Assembly (NCBI GenBank): GCA_026770595.1
Contig: MU633560.1
Location: forward strand, 33,500-61,376
Source of the DNA: Ochromonadaceae sp. CCMP2298
Taxonomy: Eukaryota > Sar > Synurophyceae > Ochromonadales > Ochromonadaceae
DNA length: 27,877 bases
Reading direction: 5' to 3'
The position numbers were made by a program, and so were the translations under genes. The notes beneath the pieces were generated by a model, which was given only the letters and a program-made list of their open reading frames with translations, had not been told where the DNA came from and did no database searches. This document shows positions 24,620 to 27,877 of this stretch, in pieces (the first letter of the stretch is position 1; each line of letters starts with the position of its first letter).

Positions 24620-26649
24620 GATATGCTGCTGGCGGCGGCAATCGATGCTGGCGCAGATATTGACGAGGTCGTTTTTCAGCTTAAGTCTATCGTCAGCATC
24701 GCCCACGAGTGGGAGCTGACCTCCACGAGGGTGATGAAGAGTCTTGGCATGATCTCTGCCCTGCACGTGGACGTGCACTCCATCCACCGTCACCAGCCGC
24801 TCGCCCCTCCTACAAGCGACAAGCAGGACATCACCCACTCACACGAGCACAGCCACGGCCACCAACAAAGCCATAGTCATGGGCACGACCACGGTCATGA
24901 CCAGGACGATAAGGGCCACGAGCACGGTCACGGCAACGTCACCCGCAACCTCACCGACATAATTGCCCTGGTGCTGCAGTCCGACGTGCTCTCCAGGCGC
25001 GTCAAGTACACAGCCATTCAGGCCTTTGCAGAGTTGGCCATCGCAGAGGCTACAGTGCACGGGGCGGGGCTGCAGCAGGTGCACTTCCACGAAGTGGGGG
25101 CGGTAAGTACCTATGCCCCTCTCACCCACTGAACATCTGTCCCCTAACACCCACCCACACACCCACACACGCACCGCGCAGATCGACTCCATCGTGGACA
25201 CGCTCGGCTGCGTGATTGCTCTCGAGCTGCTGGGCGTCGAGCAGGTATTCTGCTCTCCCATGCCCCTGGGCTCAGGCACAGTCTGGGCCGCCCACGGTCT
25301 AATGCCTGTGCCCGCCCCCGCCACCCTGCTGCTCCTGCGAGGGATGGTGCTGTGCCCGGGGCCGGCCGTGAAGGGGCAGGGACCCACAGGGGAACTGGTC
25401 ACGCCCACAGGGGCCTCGCTAATACGCGCGCTGTGCGGCTTTGTGTCAGTGGAGCTGCCACAGCCCGAATTATGGGACAACTGCGACAAAATGATCGCAC
25501 ATGTTCTAGGGCAAGCGCGCGGTCGGATGGAGCAAAAGCTGGCAGACCCGCCCACCACGACCCAGGGCGCCCCCCCTCCTGCGGGGTTCCAGCTGCTCTC
25601 TGTGGGCCTGGGGGCCGGCACGAAGGACTTCCCTATGCACCCCAATATCCTGCGTCTGCTGGTGGGCTGCTACCCGGCCCCCACAGCCTTCCCTGTCCCT
25701 CTGCCCCCAATCCCAGCAATCCTGGCCCCAGTGGTCCCGGTTGCTGCCGATATCCCCGCTGCTTCGGGTACCGCCTCTGAGCTGGACCATAACCACGGAC
25801 ACAGCCATAATCACAGACATGATCATGGACATGAGCATGGGCACGAACACGAACGCGGGCATGGGCACGCCGCCCACTCCCACTCCCCTGCACCTAGCAG
25901 CACCACGGGGACAGGGGTGGCGGGGACAGCAGAAGCGGGGGCAGTGGTAGTGGCAGGGGCGGGGGCGGCAGTAGGGACAGCGGGGGCGGTGGGGGCGGTG
26001 GGGGCAGCAGGGACAGGTACGGCGGGCGCGGGCGTGGACCCGATTGGTCTGTGGGCGGAGGAGAGTATGCTGCTACTGCAGGCCAATTTGGACGACATTA
26101 CGGCGGAGATGGCTGGCTGTCTCATGGAGGAGCTGCTGGCTGCTGGAGCGAACGGTAACCCTCATCATACACATATCACAATAAAACCCTCATAATATAT
26201 ACTAATAGTTCAATAAAACCCTCCAAATATATACAGACGCATGGCTGGGGGCCATCACGATGAAGAAATCCAGGCAGGCGATGGAGCTGAATGTCCTCTG
26301 CGGGAGGGGGGACAAGGGCCGCCTGCTGCGGTTTCTCTTCAGCCAGTCCACCACTATAGGCGTTCGAGTGCTGCCCGTGCAGAGGTGCGCGCTGCGCAGG
26401 GAGACCCGCCAGGTGCTGGTGAGCTACGGCACTATATCGGTAAAGGTTTCCTATATGGGGCAGAGGGTGGTGACGGTCAAGCCGGAGTTCGATGAGTGCA
26501 GGCGCAGGGCGGGGGAGTGCGGGGCGGCGGTGAAGGACGTATTGGGGGAGGCGCAGGCGGCGGCGCAGAGGCTGAAGATGGAGATCAACAGTGGGAACAG
26601 TGGGGGTGGGGACGGTGGGGGTGGGGACAGTGGGGCGGAGGAGTCATGA
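24488..26649 (+). CDS. larC: LarC-type nickel-pincer cofactor nickel insertase, three exons
   Basis: The exons are 24488-25102, 25182-26154 and 26237-26649: 2001 nt, 666 residues, or 638 from the second ATG at 24572. Bacterial LarC inserts nickel into the pincer nucleotide cofactor of LarA-type racemases in a CTP-dependent reaction. Family signatures run the whole length: YIDCFSGVAGDMLLAAAIDAG at the N-terminus, VHFHEVGA joined across intron 1 to IDSIVDTLG, SPMPLGSGTV then HGLMPVPAPATLLLL, QANLDDITAEM, and AGAN-D-AWLGAITMKKSR joined across intron 2, ending near VKPEFDECRR. The conserved motifs run continuously through both joins. Two His-rich stretches (around residues 120-150 and in exon 2 at about 25788-25890) should bind metal. 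An Ala/Gly/Thr-rich linker precedes the C-terminal domain. No clear plastid or mitochondrial presequence is seen. Family call strong; whether the algal protein makes the nickel cofactor is inference. Confidence 0.93.
25103..25181 (+). other. LarC intron 1 (79 bp)
   Basis: GTAAGT donor after GAAGTGGGGGCG, a CCCTAACAC branch-like site, a CA-rich tract and CGCAG acceptor. Both junctions fall between codons. Splicing restores the conserved HFHEVGA-IDSIVDTLG motif, and the unspliced frame stops within the intron. Confidence 0.92.
26155..26236 (+). other. LarC intron 2 (82 bp) with internal duplication
   Basis: GTAACC donor, TACTAAT branch-like site (about 26201-26207) and ATATACAG acceptor. It splits a GAC codon after its first base. 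The intron is AT-rich against GC-rich exons. A 24-bp unit beginning CAATAAAACCCTC occurs at 26179-26202 and 26211-26234 with two mismatches. The first copy runs into the branch-like site, the second into the acceptor. Confidence 0.9.
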
Positions 26650-27013
26650 CCCCTGCCAACCCTATGACCCCCTATGACCCCCTATTATCCCTATTACCTA
26701 CACTATTACTTACACTATTACCTACACTATTAGCTACACTCTATACCTTATGCCTCATGCCCTGTGCATGTTTCGTCTCTCTATAGTTTATAGATTGGTG
26801 TTTCTTCGCACGCAAAGAGCGTAAGTGTTTATCCTTATTCATATAACTATTTAGGGTTAAGAAACTTCGCAGTGAGCAGAGGGGTGAGGGGTTAGAGGGG
26901 AGTGTACAGCTCCAGTACCGCTGTGGAGCTCTAATGCTGAAGCTGTACGACGGCATTCATACGACGTATTCGTATTACATACGACGACGTATATGAAATA
27001 CGTACTATATTCA
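26650..27013. other. Tail-to-tail intergenic region, LarC / Sec1 genes
   Basis: A 364-bp spacer. It opens with simple repeats (CCCTATGAC and CTACACTATTAC units, 26660-26750). An inverted repeat GTACAGCT (26904-26911) / AGCTGTAC (26941-26948) encloses a second hairpin AGCTCCA (26908-26914) / TGGAGCT (26924-26930). Near the Sec1 stop are ATACGA-CGTAT-TCGTAT (26959-26975) and ATACG-ACGA-CGTAT (26979-26992). No gene is seen. Confidence 0.55.
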
Positions 27014-27877
27014 TTAGGCGTTCAGAGAGCCCACATCGACCAGATAGCTGTCCGGAGTGATGATGTGCGTGCCCCCGATTACCACCTCCTTGGACTCTTT
27101 CTGCATCATCTCGTAGCCCGCGCGCAGCTCGCTGTACGCCACGCCCCCCGCCACGAAGACCAGATAGCGCACGCCCGATAGCACGCTGTCCTTCTTGCCG
27201 AACTTTGACGCCGCCCCGAACTTGCGCACGCTCTTGGCCTCCGACTTCGCGGCGTTTGCGGGCGCGGGGCCCATCGCGGGGAACTTCTCCAGGGGCAGGC
27301 TGTTGCCCATGAGTTGCTCCAGCAGGATCTTGAGCAGGCACACGTGTCTGGTGTCTGCGTACTCGCCCTCTGCCGTGGCTGCGTGCTTGGCCGCCTTGCC
27401 GCCGAAGAAGGAGAAGACTGTCTTGGCGGTGGAGGTGGAGGTGGAGGACTCAGGTGCGCTGATGAGTCTGCTGAAGTTGGAGATGATCATGTGCTCCGTG
27501 GCGCCCAGGCGCGCTGAGGCCATCGCCTGACTGATGAAGTCGTCGGAGCCCGGGACGTTGCGCTGGGAGACCACGTAGATGGCGAGCAACCTGGTGCGCT
27601 GCTCCTTGGGCAGATTCTTCTTGAAGGCGTCCGTGACCATGGCTAGCAGCTTGGCGCCCTTCACCTCCTTGCCGTCCTCGTCGCGGCCCGTGGAGAGCGT
27701 CTGCTCGATCTGGGAGAGGTCCAGCAGCGTCTGCTTGCCGAAGGCGTCCATGCACTGCTGCGCGATGTTCACGTGCTGCCCCAGCTTGGTCATGGTCTGC
27801 GTGTACTCGGGCAGCGCCTTGACCGCCGCAGCCATGGCGGTGATGTCCAGGTCCGCGCCGCTCTTCTTGGCCAGCGC
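27014..27877 (-). CDS. Sec1/Munc18-family SNARE regulator (partial, C-terminal part)
   Basis: The frame is open from the right edge to TAA at 27016-27014, giving 287 residues of the C-terminal region; the N-terminus lies outside the window. SM proteins clasp syntaxin-type SNAREs and help drive vesicle fusion. Visible signatures are the LPEYTQTMTKLGQHVNIAQ helix that opens the later part of SM domain 3, RTRLLAIYVVSQRN, and the diagnostic C-terminal GVRYLVFVAGGVAYSELRAGYEM followed by EVVIGGTHIITPDSYLVDV. A Ser/Thr-rich loop (ESSTSTSTAKT) and a Lys-rich loop interrupt the domain. The subfamily (Sec1, Vps45, Sly1 or Vps33) cannot be fixed from this part, although the sequence reads most like the Sec1/Munc18 branch. 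Internal ATG at 27835 is not the true start. Confidence 0.92.
   Translation of the reverse strand, partial: ALAKKSGADLDITAMAAAVKALPEYTQTMTKLGQHVNIAQQCMDAFGKQTLLDLSQIEQTLSTGRDEDGKEVKGAKLLAMVTDAFKKNLPKEQRTRLLAIYVVSQRNVPGSDDFISQAMASARLGATEHMIISNFSRLISAPESSTSTSTAKTVFSFFGGKAAKHAATAEGEYADTRHVCLLKILLEQLMGNSLPLEKFPAMGPAPANAAKSEAKSVRKFGAASKFGKKDSVLSGVRYLVFVAGGVAYSELRAGYEMMQKESKEVVIGGTHIITPDSYLVDVGSLNA

Noticed and set aside
25082-26260. Frame changes within the LarC gene, as in the programmed frameshift of some bacterial larC genes
   Set aside because: Both changes are explained by short GT..AG introns whose removal joins conserved motifs exactly. No slippery site is needed.
1-27877. CRISPR array, tRNA, rRNA or transposon
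   Set aside because: No regularly spaced repeat-spacer structure, cloverleaf-like sequence, rRNA-like stretch or transposase/reverse-transcriptase motif was recognised. The repeats seen are simple or in-gene duplications.

Overview
The window is nuclear DNA from a eukaryotic microalga, most likely one with a secondary red plastid such as an ochrophyte. Four things point there: spliceosomal introns with GT..AG borders; eukaryote-only genes (pescadillo, a tripartite DENN protein, Sec1/Munc18, PX); a DWARF27-type carotenoid isomerase whose N-terminus looks like a signal peptide cut just before Trp-Ala-Pro, as in bipartite plastid targeting signals; and GC-rich, low-complexity coding DNA beside AT-richer intergenic DNA. 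Stop codons TAG, TGA and TAA are all used. The species cannot be named from the sequence.

Layout, left to right: (1) a very long DENN-domain gene on the minus strand (1-8893, running off the left edge); (2) a plastid D27-like isomerase (+, 9418-10341); (3) a 1988-residue IQ/alanine-rich/kinesin-light-chain-type TPR protein (-, 10623-16589); (4) a truncated-haemoglobin-like protein (+, 17058-17741); (5) a PX-domain protein (-, 18330-19274); (6) an unrecognised charged repeat protein (+, 19784-21007); (7) pescadillo in two exons (-, 21526-24078); (8) a LarC-type nickel-pincer cofactor protein in three exons (+, 24488-26649); (9) the C-terminal part of a Sec1/Munc18 protein (-, 27014 to the right edge).

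The nine genes alternate strand without exception. This gives four head-to-head gaps of roughly 400-525 bp, probably shared promoters, and four tail-to-tail gaps of roughly 280-590 bp. Each tail-to-tail gap carries at least one inverted repeat. The genes do not form one pathway. DENN, PX and Sec1/Munc18 all belong to membrane traffic, pescadillo to ribosome assembly and D27 to plastid carotenoid metabolism.

The least expected gene is LarC, best known from prokaryotic nickel-pincer nucleotide synthesis. Here it has spliceosomal introns, two histidine-rich stretches, an 84-bp tandem duplication across its start codon, and a duplicated segment inside its second intron. I see no rRNA, tRNA, CRISPR array, transposase or recognisable mobile element.
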